A stretch of DNA of 64,000 bases from Octadecabacter dasysiphoniae. Lineage in GTDB: Bacteria; Pseudomonadota; Alphaproteobacteria; Rhodobacterales; Rhodobacteraceae. This document shows, one piece after another, positions 45,999 through 54,551 of this stretch (position 1 is its first letter; each line of letters starts with the position of its first letter). A model generated the notes under the pieces. The model made no database searches and was not told the origin of the DNA. It saw only the letters and a program-made list of their open reading frames with translations. The stretch covers positions 124,001-188,000 of the forward strand of contig NZ_JAKGAQ010000005.1 in the NCBI RefSeq assembly GCF_021532615.1, given 5' to 3'. The translations under genes and the position numbers were made by a program.

Positions 45999-46808
45999 AT
46001 GGCAGTCGGGATTTTTGATAGCGGTTTGGGCGGTTTGACCGTTTTGGACGCCGTACAGGAACGCCTGCCGGATGTCCCTTTCGTGTATTACGCCGACAGC
46101 GCGAATGCGCCTTACGGGGTGCGGACGGCGGATGATATTTACAAATTGACCACCGCAGCCACGCAGGCATTGTTTGATGCCGGTTGTGATCTGGTGATTT
46201 TGGCGTGCAACACGGCGTCTGCGGCGGCCCTGCGCCGGATGCAAGAAGGCTGGGTGCCGCAAGACAAGCGCGTGCTTGGTGTGTTCGTTCCCTTGATCGA
46301 AGCGCTGACCGAACGCAGCTGGGGCGACAATTCCCCCCCGCGTGAGGTCGGCGTGAAACATGTGGCGTTGTTTGCAACGCCTGCGACCGTGTCCAGCCGC
46401 GCGTTTCAACGGGAATTGGCATTTCGCGCGATTGGCGTGGATGTCGAAGGGCAGGCCTGTGGCGGCGTTGTTGATGCGATTGAAGAAGGCGATATGATTT
46501 TGGCAGAAGCCATGGTGCGCAGCCATGTGGACGCGTTGAAACGTAAAATGCCACAGCCAGATGCTGCCGTGTTGGGGTGCACCCATTACCCCCTTATGCA
46601 AGAGCAGTTTCAGGATGCTTTGGGCGCGGATGTGAAAGTCTTTTCACAGGCGAACCTGGTTGCCGAAAGCCTTGCCGACTATTTGACCCGTCGGCCTGAA
46701 ATGGCAGGCGAGGGCACATCTAAATTCCTGACGTCGGGTGATCCCAAGCAGGTCAGCAGCCGGGCGACCCAATTTTTGCGACGACAAATCACATTTGAAG
46801 CGGCCTAG
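45999..46808 (+). CDS. murI: Glutamate racemase
   Basis: 269 residues. Makes D-glutamate for peptidoglycan. '[15 protein letters not shown]' (about 5-19), the first catalytic Cys in '[13 protein letters not shown]' (about 68-80) and the second in 'GCTHYPLM' (about 189-196) are all present. Length normal. It follows the acyltransferase by 3 bp, so the two are co-transcribed. Confidence 0.96.
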   Translation: MAVGIFDSGLGGLTVLDAVQERLPDVPFVYYADSANAPYGVRTADDIYKLTTAATQALFDAGCDLVILACNTASAAALRRMQEGWVPQDKRVLGVFVPLIEALTERSWGDNSPPREVGVKHVALFATPATVSSRAFQRELAFRAIGVDVEGQACGGVVDAIEEGDMILAEAMVRSHVDALKRKMPQPDAAVLGCTHYPLMQEQFQDALGADVKVFSQANLVAESLADYLTRRPEMAGEGTSKFLTSGDPKQVSSRATQFLRRQITFEAA

Positions 46809-46840
46809 ACCTTACATTGTGATCCACGAAAGACTTTGAA

Positions 46841-47869
46841 ATGACTTATAAAATCGCCATCCTTGGTGCATCCGGATACACGGGTGCCGAACTTGTCCGG
46901 CTGATCGCCAGCCATCCATCGATTGAAATCGCCGCCTTGTCCGGCAATTCAAAAGCGGGGCAATCCATGGCCCAAGTGTTCCCGCATCTGCGCCATTTAG
47001 ACCTGCCCGTGCTCACGACAATCGCTGATGTTGATTTCAGCGGAATTGATCTGGCATTTTGTGCGTTGCCACATAAAACCAGCCAAGAAGTGATCTCTAA
47101 ACTGCCGAAATCGTTGAAGATTGTGGATTTGAGCGCCGATTTCAGGCTGCGTGACCCGGCGGCCTATGAAAAATGGTACGGGAACCCTCACGGCGCGGTC
47201 GAGATTCAGAAAGAGGCGGTTTATGGCCTGACCGAATTCTACCGCGATGACATTACGGCGGCGCGTCTGGTGGCGGGTACGGGGTGCAATGCTGCGACGG
47301 GGCAATTTGCGCTGCGCCCGCTGATTTCCGCAGGTGTGATTGATCTGGACGACATCATCATGGATTTGGCCTGTGCGGTGTCTGGCGCCGGGCGGTCCTT
47401 GAAGGAAAACCTGTTGCACGCGGAATTGTCAGAAGGCGCGCATGCCTATGCGGTGGGTGGAACGCACCGCCATCTGGGTGAGTTCGATCAGGAGTTTTCG
47501 CTGTTGGCGGGGCGGCCCGTCGAGGTTCAGTTCACGCCGCACCTGATCCCGGCAAACCGCGGAATTCTAGCGACAAACTACGTTAAGGGCGACGCGCAAG
47601 CCATTCATAACGTTTTGGAAAAAGCGTACGAGGGCGAACCGTTTATTGAAGTTTTACCATTCGGAGAGCACCCCAGTATTCGCCATATTCGCGGATCGAA
47701 CTTTTGTCATGTCGGGGTTGTCGCGGATCGGCGTGCGGGCCGCGCTATTGTGATTGCCGCGCTTGATAACCTCACGAAGGGTTCAAGCGGGCAAGCCTTG
47801 CAGAATGCCAATCTGATGTTAGGTCTGCCTGAGACGGAGGGGCTGATGATGGCCCCGTTGTTCCCGTAA
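46841..47869 (+). CDS. argC: N-acetyl-gamma-glutamyl-phosphate reductase
   Basis: 342 residues; NADPH-dependent step in arginine synthesis. '[20 protein letters not shown]' (about 6-25) is the NADP-binding motif, and the catalytic Cys is in '[18 protein letters not shown]' (about 143-160). Length normal. Ten bp ahead of ccmE; argC next to cytochrome c maturation genes is common in this family. Confidence 0.96.
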   Translation: MTYKIAILGASGYTGAELVRLIASHPSIEIAALSGNSKAGQSMAQVFPHLRHLDLPVLTTIADVDFSGIDLAFCALPHKTSQEVISKLPKSLKIVDLSADFRLRDPAAYEKWYGNPHGAVEIQKEAVYGLTEFYRDDITAARLVAGTGCNAATGQFALRPLISAGVIDLDDIIMDLACAVSGAGRSLKENLLHAELSEGAHAYAVGGTHRHLGEFDQEFSLLAGRPVEVQFTPHLIPANRGILATNYVKGDAQAIHNVLEKAYEGEPFIEVLPFGEHPSIRHIRGSNFCHVGVVADRRAGRAIVIAALDNLTKGSSGQALQNANLMLGLPETEGLMMAPLFP

Positions 47870-47879
47870 AGGTGCGCAG

Positions 47880-48350
47880 ATGAAATCGCTCAAGAAAACC
47901 CGCCGTATTCAGGTGATTGTCGTCGCCTTTGTCGCGTTGGCGCTGTCGACGGCGATCATCGGGTTTGCCTTGCGCGACGGGATCAATTATTTCCGCTCAC
48001 CGTCTGAGGTTTTGGCGGAAACTCCGCCAGAGACCGAGCTGTTCCGCATTGGTGGTATGGTGCAAGACGGGTCCATCGTGCGCGGCGCGGGGACGCAGGT
48101 GTCCTTTGTCGTCACGGATTGTTTTGTCGCGGTGCCGGTGACCTATACGGGCATTTTGCCGGACTTGTTCGAAGAAGGACAAGGCATGGTTGGGCAAGGG
48201 CGTTACATCAACGGAACCTTTGAAGCTGTTGAAATTCTAGCCAAACACGACGAAACTTACATGCCCGCCGAAGTGGAGAACATGCACGAGCAGCAGAATT
48301 TCTGTGAGCCTGAAACCAGCGCAACGGACGGTGCCACCACCACCGGTTAA
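47880..48350 (+). CDS. ccmE: Cytochrome c maturation haem chaperone CcmE
   Basis: 156 residues. N-terminal membrane anchor (about 10-30), then a beta-barrel OB fold. The haem-attaching His is in 'LAKHDETYMPAEV' (His123, Tyr127), matching the family's HxxxY motif. It receives haem from CcmABCD and passes it to CcmF/H. The next two genes (endolysin, holin) interrupt the path to ccmF and ccmH. Confidence 0.95.
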   Translation: MKSLKKTRRIQVIVVAFVALALSTAIIGFALRDGINYFRSPSEVLAETPPETELFRIGGMVQDGSIVRGAGTQVSFVVTDCFVAVPVTYTGILPDLFEEGQGMVGQGRYINGTFEAVEILAKHDETYMPAEVENMHEQQNFCEPETSATDGATTTG

Positions 48351-48354
48351 CCAA
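48347..48354. promoter_or_regulatory. CtrA half-site-like sequence upstream of the endolysin
   Basis: TTAACCAA differs from the CtrA half-site TTAACCAT at one base. It lies at the ccmE stop, 41 bp before the endolysin start. Short motif, so weak on its own. Confidence 0.3.
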
Positions 48355-48394
48355 TTCAAAGCACCCTGATGCCGCAAAGCATGGGGGTGCCACG

Positions 48395-49006
48395 ATGCAC
48401 GATGTCTACAAGATTGCAGATGAGATCGTCGCCCGAGAGGGTGGCTACGTCAACGATGCGGACGATCCCGGCGGGGCGACAAACCACGGTGTGACGATCC
48501 ACACCATGCGCCGTCTTGGCCTTGATCTGGATGGTGACGGACAGGTGGATGAACAGGACGTGCGCGTCCTGAGCCGTGACCTTGCTGTTGAAATCTTTGT
48601 TGATCACTATTTTGATCGACCACGGATCAAGGATTTGCCAGCAGATTTGCATCCGTCGGTGTTTGATATGTACGTCAATTCCGGTGCGAATGCGGTGAAA
48701 ATCCTGCAACGCTTGTTGCACGACATGCGCATTGAGGTCGCAGTAGATGGTGGTATTGGCCCGCAGACTATTGCCGCGACGCAGCAGGCATTGGCGGCCG
48801 CGCCTGCACATTTTGTGGATGCCTACGGCATTGCACGGCGCAATTATTACTACGCTTTGGGGGATGCGCGCCCGGCCAGCCGAAAATATGCGCGCCGTCT
48901 TGATGGCGGCAAGGGCGGCTGGATCACGCGGGCAGAAGAATTCATTTCGCCCAAGTACCATCTGAGCGATGCACAACATCGCGCGCGGGTGTCGGCATGG
49001 GTTTGA
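48395..49006 (+). CDS. GH108-type endolysin (muramidase), GTA-lysis-like
   Basis: 203 residues. 'IVAREGGYVNDADDPGGATNHGVT' (split: catalytic Glu15 in 'REGGYVND', about 14-21, then 'DPGGATNHG') is the GH108 active site of phage-type lysozymes. A C-terminal peptidoglycan-binding half follows ('VDGGIGPQTIAATQQALAAAP'). An inserted EF-hand-like loop 'DLDGDGQVDEQD' (about 44-55) is unusual. Lack of a signal peptide fits a holin-dependent enzyme, and a holin gene overlaps its end by 10 bp. Similar to the lysis enzyme of the Rhodobacter GTA. Confidence 0.85.
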   Translation: MHDVYKIADEIVAREGGYVNDADDPGGATNHGVTIHTMRRLGLDLDGDGQVDEQDVRVLSRDLAVEIFVDHYFDRPRIKDLPADLHPSVFDMYVNSGANAVKILQRLLHDMRIEVAVDGGIGPQTIAATQQALAAAPAHFVDAYGIARRNYYYALGDARPASRKYARRLDGGKGGWITRAEEFISPKYHLSDAQHRARVSAWV

Positions 49007-49545
49007 TTGAACGGATATTCAGCTCCATCTTCGGGGACGGGCGCAATGTGATTGTCGAGACCGCCCAAGTGTTTCGCGAAAATGCGGAAGGGGCGTCGGC
49101 GCGGGATGCGTTGATCAAACAACAAGCGATGCAGCAATTCGCGGCGGAATTTATGGTGCCGCGACGTGGTTGGTTTGATCGTCTGATGGACGGGCTGAAC
49201 CGTTTGCCGCGCCCGCTGCTGGCGTTTGGCACCATCGGGTTGTTCATCGTTGCGATGGTTGATCCTGTTTGGTTTTCGACCCGAATGCAGGGCATATCCT
49301 TGGTACCCGATCCGCTGTGGTGGCTGATGGGGGCGATTGTCAGTTTCTATTTCGGGGCGCGACATCAAGCACATAGTCAGGATTTTCAACGCTCAATCGC
49401 TGAAACAATGGCCCGTGTTCCGGCAGTCATCGATAATACCCGCGCCCTTGAAGCGCTGCGCGCGAACACGCCCGAGGCACCTGACATCGCCAAAGCACCC
49501 GCCGATAATCCGGCCTTAGCTGCGTGGTATCAAACCAAGACCTGA
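48997..49545 (+). CDS. Holin-family protein (Phage_holin_3TM-like)
   Basis: 182 residues. A soluble N-terminus (about 1-60) is followed by a basic segment and two or three membrane helices ('LLAFGTIGLFIVAMV', 'LWWLMGAIVSFYFGA'), then an Ala/Pro-rich tail. This is the layout of the holin that partners the GTA endolysin in Rhodobacterales. Start overlaps the endolysin end by 10 bp, so translation is coupled. It probably releases the endolysin across the inner membrane. Confidence 0.8.
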   Translation: MGLIERIFSSIFGDGRNVIVETAQVFRENAEGASARDALIKQQAMQQFAAEFMVPRRGWFDRLMDGLNRLPRPLLAFGTIGLFIVAMVDPVWFSTRMQGISLVPDPLWWLMGAIVSFYFGARHQAHSQDFQRSIAETMARVPAVIDNTRALEALRANTPEAPDIAKAPADNPALAAWYQTKT

Positions 49546-49623
49546 CGCAGACGTGACGTTTCGCCCACCTTGCCCTGTCCGGTTTTGCTGGCGGGTCGGG
49601 CGCGGCGGTTTATAACTATGGTC

Positions 49624-51675
49624 ATGATTACAGAGCTTGGACATTTTACGTTGATTCTGGCGGCCCTGTTCGGGGTCGCGCAGATGGTCATTCCGCTGGT
49701 CGGCGCACATAAGGGCTGGCGTGGTTGGATGGCCGTCGGTGACCCTGCCGCGGTGGTGCAACTGCTGCTTGTGGGCTTCAGCTTTGCGGCGTTGACCTAT
49801 GCGTTTGTGGTGTCTGATTTCTCTCTCAATATTGTTGTGGCCAACAGCCACAGTGACAAACCGATGCTTTATAAGGTGACTGGCGTTTGGGGCAATCACG
49901 AGGGATCTATGCTGTTGTGGCTGCTGATCCTCGTGTTGTTTGGCGCTTGCGCGAGCTGGTTTGGCGGCAACCTGCCCACATCATTGCGGGCACGCGTTTT
50001 GGGCGTTCAGGCGTCTGTTTGCGTTGCGTTCTATGCGTTCATTCTGCTGACATCGAACCCGTTTGAGCGCCTGGATTTTCCGCCCTTTGATGGGCGCGAT
50101 CTGAACCCGCTGCTGCAAGACCCCGGTTTGGCGTTTCACCCGCCGTTTTTGTACCTTGGATATGTCGGCCTTTCGATGTCGTTTTCGTTTGCGATTGCCG
50201 CCTTGCTGGAAGGGCGCGTGGATGCGGCCTGGGGGCGCTGGGTGCGGCCATGGACATTGGCCGCGTGGCTGTTTTTGACTGTCGGCATCGCTCTGGGATC
50301 ATGGTGGGCGTACTATGAACTTGGCTGGGGTGGCTTCTGGTTCTGGGACCCCGTCGAAAACGCCAGTTTTATGCCGTGGCTACTGGCGGCGGCATTACTG
50401 CATTCCGCCATCGTTGTCGAAAAACGCGAAAGCCTGAAGGCGTGGACAATTTTGTTGGCGATCCTCGCGTTCGGCTTTTCACTGCTGGGGACATTTATCG
50501 TGCGGTCTGGCGTTCTGACGTCCGTACACGCCTTTGCGAACGATCCTGAACGCGGGGTGTTTATCCTTGCGATTCTAGCGTTTTTTGTCGGGGGTGGTCT
50601 GTTGTTATTCGCGATCCGCGCCAAGACGATGGAGGCTAAGGGAGTTTTCAGCACCGTGTCGCGTGAAACGGCTTTGGTGACGAACAATGTCTTGCTTGCC
50701 GTGTCTTGTTTCGTTGTGTTCGTCGGGACAATTTGGCCGCTGGTGATCGAACTTGGGTCAACAAACGCGAAATGGACCTTTACCGGCGGGCTGATCGACA
50801 ACCCGTTTTATACGATCGGTTTGTTTGATCGCCCCGAACAGGTGTCCGTTGGCGCGCCGTTCTTTAATGCTGCGTTCACACCCTTCTTTGTCGCGCTTTC
50901 GATCATCCTACCTGTGGGTGCGGTGCTTGCGTGGAAACGCGGAACTCTTGCCAAGGCGGCAAAGCCTATGGTGCCTGTCGCGATCTTTGCGCTGGCCTGC
51001 GGTGCACTGGCGTTTGCGTTGCAAACGGGGCGCACGGCCATGGGGCCGATTGGTGTGGTGTTGGGTGTTTGGGTCGTTGGTGGCGCATGTATGGACATCT
51101 GGCTGCGCACCGTACGCGGGGCGGTTTCGGGGCGGTTGAAACGCCTGACCCGTCTGCCGCGTGCGGATTGGGGCAAGTTCACGGCGCATTCCGGCATGGG
51201 CATCACCGTGTTTGCGGTGGCCGCCCTGACCGCCTGGGAGGCCGAGGACATTCGCATCGCGCAAATCGGCGATCGCTGGCAGGTGGGTATCCACGAGGTC
51301 GAATTGACAGCTGTGGACACGGTCGAAGGGCCCAATTATTTTGGCGAACGCGGTGATATGGCGGTGTTTCGCAATGGCCGTCCTGTTGGCCATTTGTATC
51401 CCGAAAAGCGCGTGTACCCGGTGGCCCAAATGCCCACGACAGAAGCAGGTATTCGTAACGGCGTTCTACGTGACGTCTACGTCGTGATCGGGGACCCACA
51501 AGATGGCGGCGGATGGGCCGTGCGCACCTATATCAAACCGTTTGCAAATTGGATTTGGGGCGGGTCAATTTTGATGGCGTTGGGCGGGTTGATATCGCTC
51601 ACGGATCGGCGATTGCGTGTTGCGGCGGGTGCGGCCAAGGCCAAGACAGACCCCAAAGGGGTGCCTGCAGAATGA
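49624..51675 (+). CDS. ccmF: Haem lyase subunit CcmF
   Basis: 683 residues from 49,624; an in-frame ATG is at 49,618. Multi-spanning membrane protein joining haem to apocytochrome c. The WWD motif 'WGGFWFWDPVEN' (about 236-247) binds haem, and conserved His residues lie nearby. 'LYKVTGVWGNHEGSMLLW' (about 81-98) is another signature. The upstream in-frame extension to 49,570 has no homology. Its end overlaps ccmH as ATGA. Confidence 0.95.
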   Translation: MITELGHFTLILAALFGVAQMVIPLVGAHKGWRGWMAVGDPAAVVQLLLVGFSFAALTYAFVVSDFSLNIVVANSHSDKPMLYKVTGVWGNHEGSMLLWLLILVLFGACASWFGGNLPTSLRARVLGVQASVCVAFYAFILLTSNPFERLDFPPFDGRDLNPLLQDPGLAFHPPFLYLGYVGLSMSFSFAIAALLEGRVDAAWGRWVRPWTLAAWLFLTVGIALGSWWAYYELGWGGFWFWDPVENASFMPWLLAAALLHSAIVVEKRESLKAWTILLAILAFGFSLLGTFIVRSGVLTSVHAFANDPERGVFILAILAFFVGGGLLLFAIRAKTMEAKGVFSTVSRETALVTNNVLLAVSCFVVFVGTIWPLVIELGSTNAKWTFTGGLIDNPFYTIGLFDRPEQVSVGAPFFNAAFTPFFVALSIILPVGAVLAWKRGTLAKAAKPMVPVAIFALACGALAFALQTGRTAMGPIGVVLGVWVVGGACMDIWLRTVRGAVSGRLKRLTRLPRADWGKFTAHSGMGITVFAVAALTAWEAEDIRIAQIGDRWQVGIHEVELTAVDTVEGPNYFGERGDMAVFRNGRPVGHLYPEKRVYPVAQMPTTEAGIRNGVLRDVYVVIGDPQDGGGWAVRTYIKPFANWIWGGSILMALGGLISLTDRRLRVAAGAAKAKTDPKGVPAE

Positions 51676-52118
51676 GATGGCTTGCGCTGACCCTGTGTTT
51701 GCTTGCGGCCCCATTGGCGGCGGTGCAGCCTGACGAAGTGTTGGACGATCCCGCACTTGAGGCGCGTGCGCGTGATTTGTCAGACGGGCTGCGCTGCCCT
51801 GTGTGCCGCAATGAATCCATCGATGAATCCAATGCCGCCATCAGCCGCGATCTGCGTTTGCTGCTGCGCGAACGGCTTGTGGCGGGCGATACGGATGAAC
51901 AGGCGCTGCAATATCTGGTGGACCGCTACGGTGACTACATCCTGCTGAACCCCAAGGTGGAAGGCGCCAACATCCTGTTGTGGCTTGCTGCGCCAATCAT
52001 GTTGATTCTTGCGGGCGGCGTTGCGTTTGTCACCATCCGCGGACGGTCCGGCGCGCCCGCACCCGACGATCTGAGCGAGGACGAACAGGAGCGGCTTGAT
52101 AAGATTATGCGCGGCTAA
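51672..52118 (+). CDS. ccmH: Cytochrome c maturation protein CcmH
   Basis: 148 residues. Signal peptide (about 1-18), then the periplasmic 'GLRCPVCRNESIDES' motif with the thiol pair Cys42/Cys45, then a membrane helix (about 103-122). It reduces apocytochrome c thiols before haem attachment. Start at 51,672 overlaps the ccmF stop (ATGA); the longer frame is rejected. CcmI-type part is absent here and may lie elsewhere. Confidence 0.94.
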   Translation: MRWLALTLCLLAAPLAAVQPDEVLDDPALEARARDLSDGLRCPVCRNESIDESNAAISRDLRLLLRERLVAGDTDEQALQYLVDRYGDYILLNPKVEGANILLWLAAPIMLILAGGVAFVTIRGRSGAPAPDDLSEDEQERLDKIMRG

Positions 52119-52145
52119 TTCGACTGACGCGGCGTTTGGGCTTTT

Positions 52146-52163
52146 CTAAACTGGTTTGTTTAG
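52146..52163. promoter_or_regulatory. Palindrome upstream of enoyl-CoA hydratase
   Basis: CTAAAC-TGGTTT-GTTTAG is a perfect 6-bp inverted repeat with a 6-bp spacer; within it AAAC-TG-GTTT is a second dyad. It ends 34 bp before the start. This resembles TetR/FadR- or PsrA-like operators of fatty-acid genes; the regulator is unknown. Confidence 0.5.
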
Positions 52164-52197
52164 TAAGTTGACTCCAACGCATTGCAAAGGACGCCCC

Positions 52198-52974
52198 ATG
52201 GACTATTCCGCCATCCGATTTGAAATTGCCAACGATGTGGCGACGCTCACGCTGAACCGACCCAATCTGAAGAACGCATTGAACGTACAAATGCGTGCAG
52301 AAATCACCCATGCTGTGAAGGCTGCAGAACGGGACGCGCGGGTTTTGGTGATCGGCGGTGCAGGGGATGCGTTTTGTTCCGGTCAGGATTTGGGCGACAG
52401 CGGCAACGCAACGAACCTCGATCTGGAACGCACGTTGCGCGACGAATACGTGCCGATGCTCAAGGCGATATCTGATTGTAAGATCCCGACGATTTCGGCC
52501 GTGCATGGTGCGGCTGCCGGGGCAGGGGCGAACCTTGCGCTTGCGGCGGACGTTGTGATCGCCGCTGAAGAAGCGTACTTCATCCAAGCGTTTACGCGGA
52601 TCGGTTTGATCCCGGATGCGGGGGGCACGTATTTTCTGCCCCGTCAGATGGGAGCAGCCAAGGCCATGGGCGCGGCCCTGTTTGGCGATAAGATTACAGG
52701 ACGCCAAGCAGCGGATTGGGGCATGATCTACGAAGCCGTGCCGATCAAGACATTCGACACCCATGTCGCGGCACGTGCGCTGCATCTGGCTGGCGGTCCA
52801 ACAGCGGCCTATCAACGGGTGAAAACGGCGATGCGTGGGTCATTTGAAGCCACGCTGGACCAACAGCTTGCCACTGAGGCGCGGCTTCAGGGGGAATGCG
52901 GCAAGACCCGCGATTTCCAAGAAGGTGTTCTCGCGTTTCTGGAAAAGCGCCCCGCGAAGTACGAAGGCCGCTAA
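52198..52974 (+). CDS. Enoyl-CoA hydratase/isomerase family protein
   Basis: 258 residues. 'GGAGDAFCSGQDLGD' (about 53-67) and 'VHGAAAGAGANLALAADVVIA' (about 101-121) form the oxyanion hole; 'RIGLIPDAGGTYFLPRQMG' (about 131-149) holds an Asp as in PaaG/PaaB isomerases rather than the two Glu of hydratases. So an isomerase such as PaaG-like 1,2-epoxyphenylacetyl-CoA isomerase is possible, though no paa genes adjoin. Start at 52,198 chosen because homology begins there. A strong terminator follows. Confidence 0.85.
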   Translation: MDYSAIRFEIANDVATLTLNRPNLKNALNVQMRAEITHAVKAAERDARVLVIGGAGDAFCSGQDLGDSGNATNLDLERTLRDEYVPMLKAISDCKIPTISAVHGAAAGAGANLALAADVVIAAEEAYFIQAFTRIGLIPDAGGTYFLPRQMGAAKAMGAALFGDKITGRQAADWGMIYEAVPIKTFDTHVAARALHLAGGPTAAYQRVKTAMRGSFEATLDQQLATEARLQGECGKTRDFQEGVLAFLEKRPAKYEGR

Positions 52975-53011
52975 ACCTTCGTCTTTGGTGCAAGCCGCTT
53001 AGATCTAACGC

Positions 53012-53046
53012 AAAACGCCACCTGTTCGAAAACAGGTGGCGTTTTT
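53012..53046 (+). terminator. Rho-independent terminator
   Basis: ACGCCACCTGTT-CGAA-AACAGGTGGCGT followed by TTTT; perfect 12-bp stem. It is 37 bp after the enoyl-CoA hydratase stop. Confidence 0.92.
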
Positions 53047-53057
53047 CATCTGGTATC

Positions 53058-53084
53058 AACGCCTCGCCTGTTGGGCGAGGCGTT
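53058..53084. terminator. Hairpin between convergent genes
   Basis: AACGCCTCGCC-TGTTG-GGCGAGGCGTT: perfect 11-bp stem just after the stop of the minus-strand RTX gene (53,091). Weak T-run on both sides. Confidence 0.5.
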
Positions 53085-53090
53085 GGGGTT

Positions 53091-54449
53091 TTATCCTGTG
53101 ACCGGAATCGGATCGGCTGGTGCCGGATCAACCGGAGCAGGATCCGCCGGGGCCGGGTCAACTGGCGCAGGGTCTACCGGATCGGTGGCAGGTGCGTCCA
53201 AGGGGTCGTAGGTGGCTGTGATAACGTCAGCGTCGAAGCCGTCATTATTGTCAAAATCACCGCGCACGGACGACACCAAAACACCATCGATGAAGATCTG
53301 ACCGATGCCTTCATCGGTCACGGATGTTGTGACCTCTGCGTCAGCGTTTTCAGCTGTGAGAGCCACAAGGATCACGTCTTCGGAACTGTCAAAGTCTGTG
53401 ATTTCAGAGGCGGAACCATCTTCGATCCAGTCGCCAACAACAAACTCGTCGTCGCCATCGCCGCCACGTGCGACGTCGTTGTTGCCAATAAAGATCGTGT
53501 CGTCGCCGTTGCCACCAGACAATAGGTCGCCGTCGGTGTCGGTATCTTCACCGGACAGGCCCCAATCGGCAAAGAACGGATCGCCGTCTTCGTCGTTTGG
53601 CAGATCGTCGGCACGCAGAGCCACGTAATCTTCGACGTCAAGTTCACGGTTGAACAGTGCAGAGCCAGCAATGATGTCGTTGCCGTCACCACCAAAGACA
53701 GAGTCAGCACCAGCGCCACCAAGGACGATGTCACTGCCGTCGCCACCGCGCGCAAGGTCGTTGCCTGCGTCGCCGCTCACGAGGTCATTGCTGTTACCGC
53801 CGCGCAAGGTGTCATTGCCTTCGCCGCCAAACAATCCGTCAACCCAAGACCCGCCATTCAGAACGTCATTTCCGGTGCCACCTTCGATCAGGTCTTTGCC
53901 GTTGTTGCCGTTCAGGATGTCGTTGCTTGATCCGCCGTCGATGTCGTCAAAGCCGTCACCGCCATAGATCGTGTCGTTCCAGCCGCCACCTGACAGGGTG
54001 TCATAACCGTCGCCGCCGTAAATCTCATCTTTGCCGAGGCCGCCTTCGATCTCGTCACGGCCATCGCCACCTGACAAGACATCAAAGCCCGCGCCACCAT
54101 CGATGCTGTCATTGCCCGCGCCGCCATCATAGGTGTCTGCGCCGTTGCCAAGGACAACGGTGTCATCGCCGTCTGTACCCATGGTTGGGTCTGTCGGGTC
54201 AACCGGATCAACTGGATCCACCGGATCGACTGGGTCAATCGGGTCAACTGGATCAACGGGGTCTACAGGATCAACTGGGTCCACCGGATCAACTGGGTCC
54301 ACCGGATCAATAGGGTCAACGGGATCTACCGGATCAACGGGTTCGTCTGGATCAATAGGTTCTTCAGCGTCGTCCGGCAGTTGATCGGTGTCGCTGTTAA
54401 AAAATGAGCCCAAGCCGAGGCTGAACAATAATGCTAAGATAATTTCCAT
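53091..54449 (-). CDS. RTX-type calcium-binding protein with Pro-Val-Asp spacer
   Basis: 452 residues from ATG at 54,449, after GGGGGAG. A short hydrophobic N-terminus (about 1-16) leads to a spacer of 17 consecutive Pro-X-Asp triplets (about 37-87, X mostly Val). Then about 20 nonapeptide repeats of the GGxGxDxx(L/I/V) type (about 95-275), which form a calcium-bound beta-roll. A structured C-terminal part ('[16 protein letters not shown]') and a second (Pro-Val/Ala-Asp-Pro) tail follow. No type I secretion gene adjoins. It is probably secreted or surface-exposed, function unknown. Confidence 0.85.
   Translation of the reverse strand: MEIILALLFSLGLGSFFNSDTDQLPDDAEEPIDPDEPVDPVDPVDPIDPVDPVDPVDPVDPVDPVDPVDPIDPVDPVDPVDPVDPTDPTMGTDGDDTVVLGNGADTYDGGAGNDSIDGGAGFDVLSGGDGRDEIEGGLGKDEIYGGDGYDTLSGGGWNDTIYGGDGFDDIDGGSSNDILNGNNGKDLIEGGTGNDVLNGGSWVDGLFGGEGNDTLRGGNSNDLVSGDAGNDLARGGDGSDIVLGGAGADSVFGGDGNDIIAGSALFNRELDVEDYVALRADDLPNDEDGDPFFADWGLSGEDTDTDGDLLSGGNGDDTIFIGNNDVARGGDGDDEFVVGDWIEDGSASEITDFDSSEDVILVALTAENADAEVTTSVTDEGIGQIFIDGVLVSSVRGDFDNNDGFDADVITATYDPLDAPATDPVDPAPVDPAPADPAPVDPAPADPIPVTG
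54189..54341 (-). repeat. 9-bp tandem repeat encoding Pro-X-Asp triplets
   Basis: About 17 tandem 9-bp units (consensus GACCCNGTT-like on the minus strand, variable third bases) code for Pro-Val-Asp within the RTX protein. The variation at third positions shows the array is old and kept for its protein sequence; the length may be variable between strains. Confidence 0.8.
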
Positions 54450-54455
54450 GGTAAT

Positions 54456-54507
54456 CTCCCCCGAGACAAAACAAATACTTAACAAACTGTATCTATTTGG
54501 CTCGGGG
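54456..54507 (-). promoter_or_regulatory. Predicted leader structure over the RTX ribosome site
   Basis: On the minus-strand transcript CCCCGAG pairs with CTCGGGG, and inside it CAAATA pairs with TATTTG. The 3' arm is the GGGG part of the Shine-Dalgarno just before the ATG. A two-part stem with a 16-nt loop could hide the ribosome site. Confidence 0.45.
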
Positions 54508-54523
54508 TTGTCTTTAGCAATTG

Positions 54524-54540
54524 AGAAACAATTTGTTTCT
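54524..54540. promoter_or_regulatory. Operator-like palindrome upstream of the RTX gene
   Basis: AGAAAC-AATTT-GTTTCT is a perfect 6-bp inverted repeat with a 5-bp spacer, about 75-92 bp before the RTX start and just after the alternative oxidase stop. Confidence 0.5.
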
Positions 54541-54551
54541 GCTTTGGAAAC

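Noticed and set aside
48395..49545. Complete prophage or GTA structural cluster around the lysis genes
   Set aside because: No capsid, portal, terminase or tail genes in the window; only lysis-type genes are present.
54133..54384. Open plus-strand frame made of Gly-Ser-Thr repeats (and others antisense to the RTX gene)
   Set aside because: It is the reverse complement of the Pro-Val-Asp repeat in the RTX gene; the repeat keeps several frames open without indicating coding.
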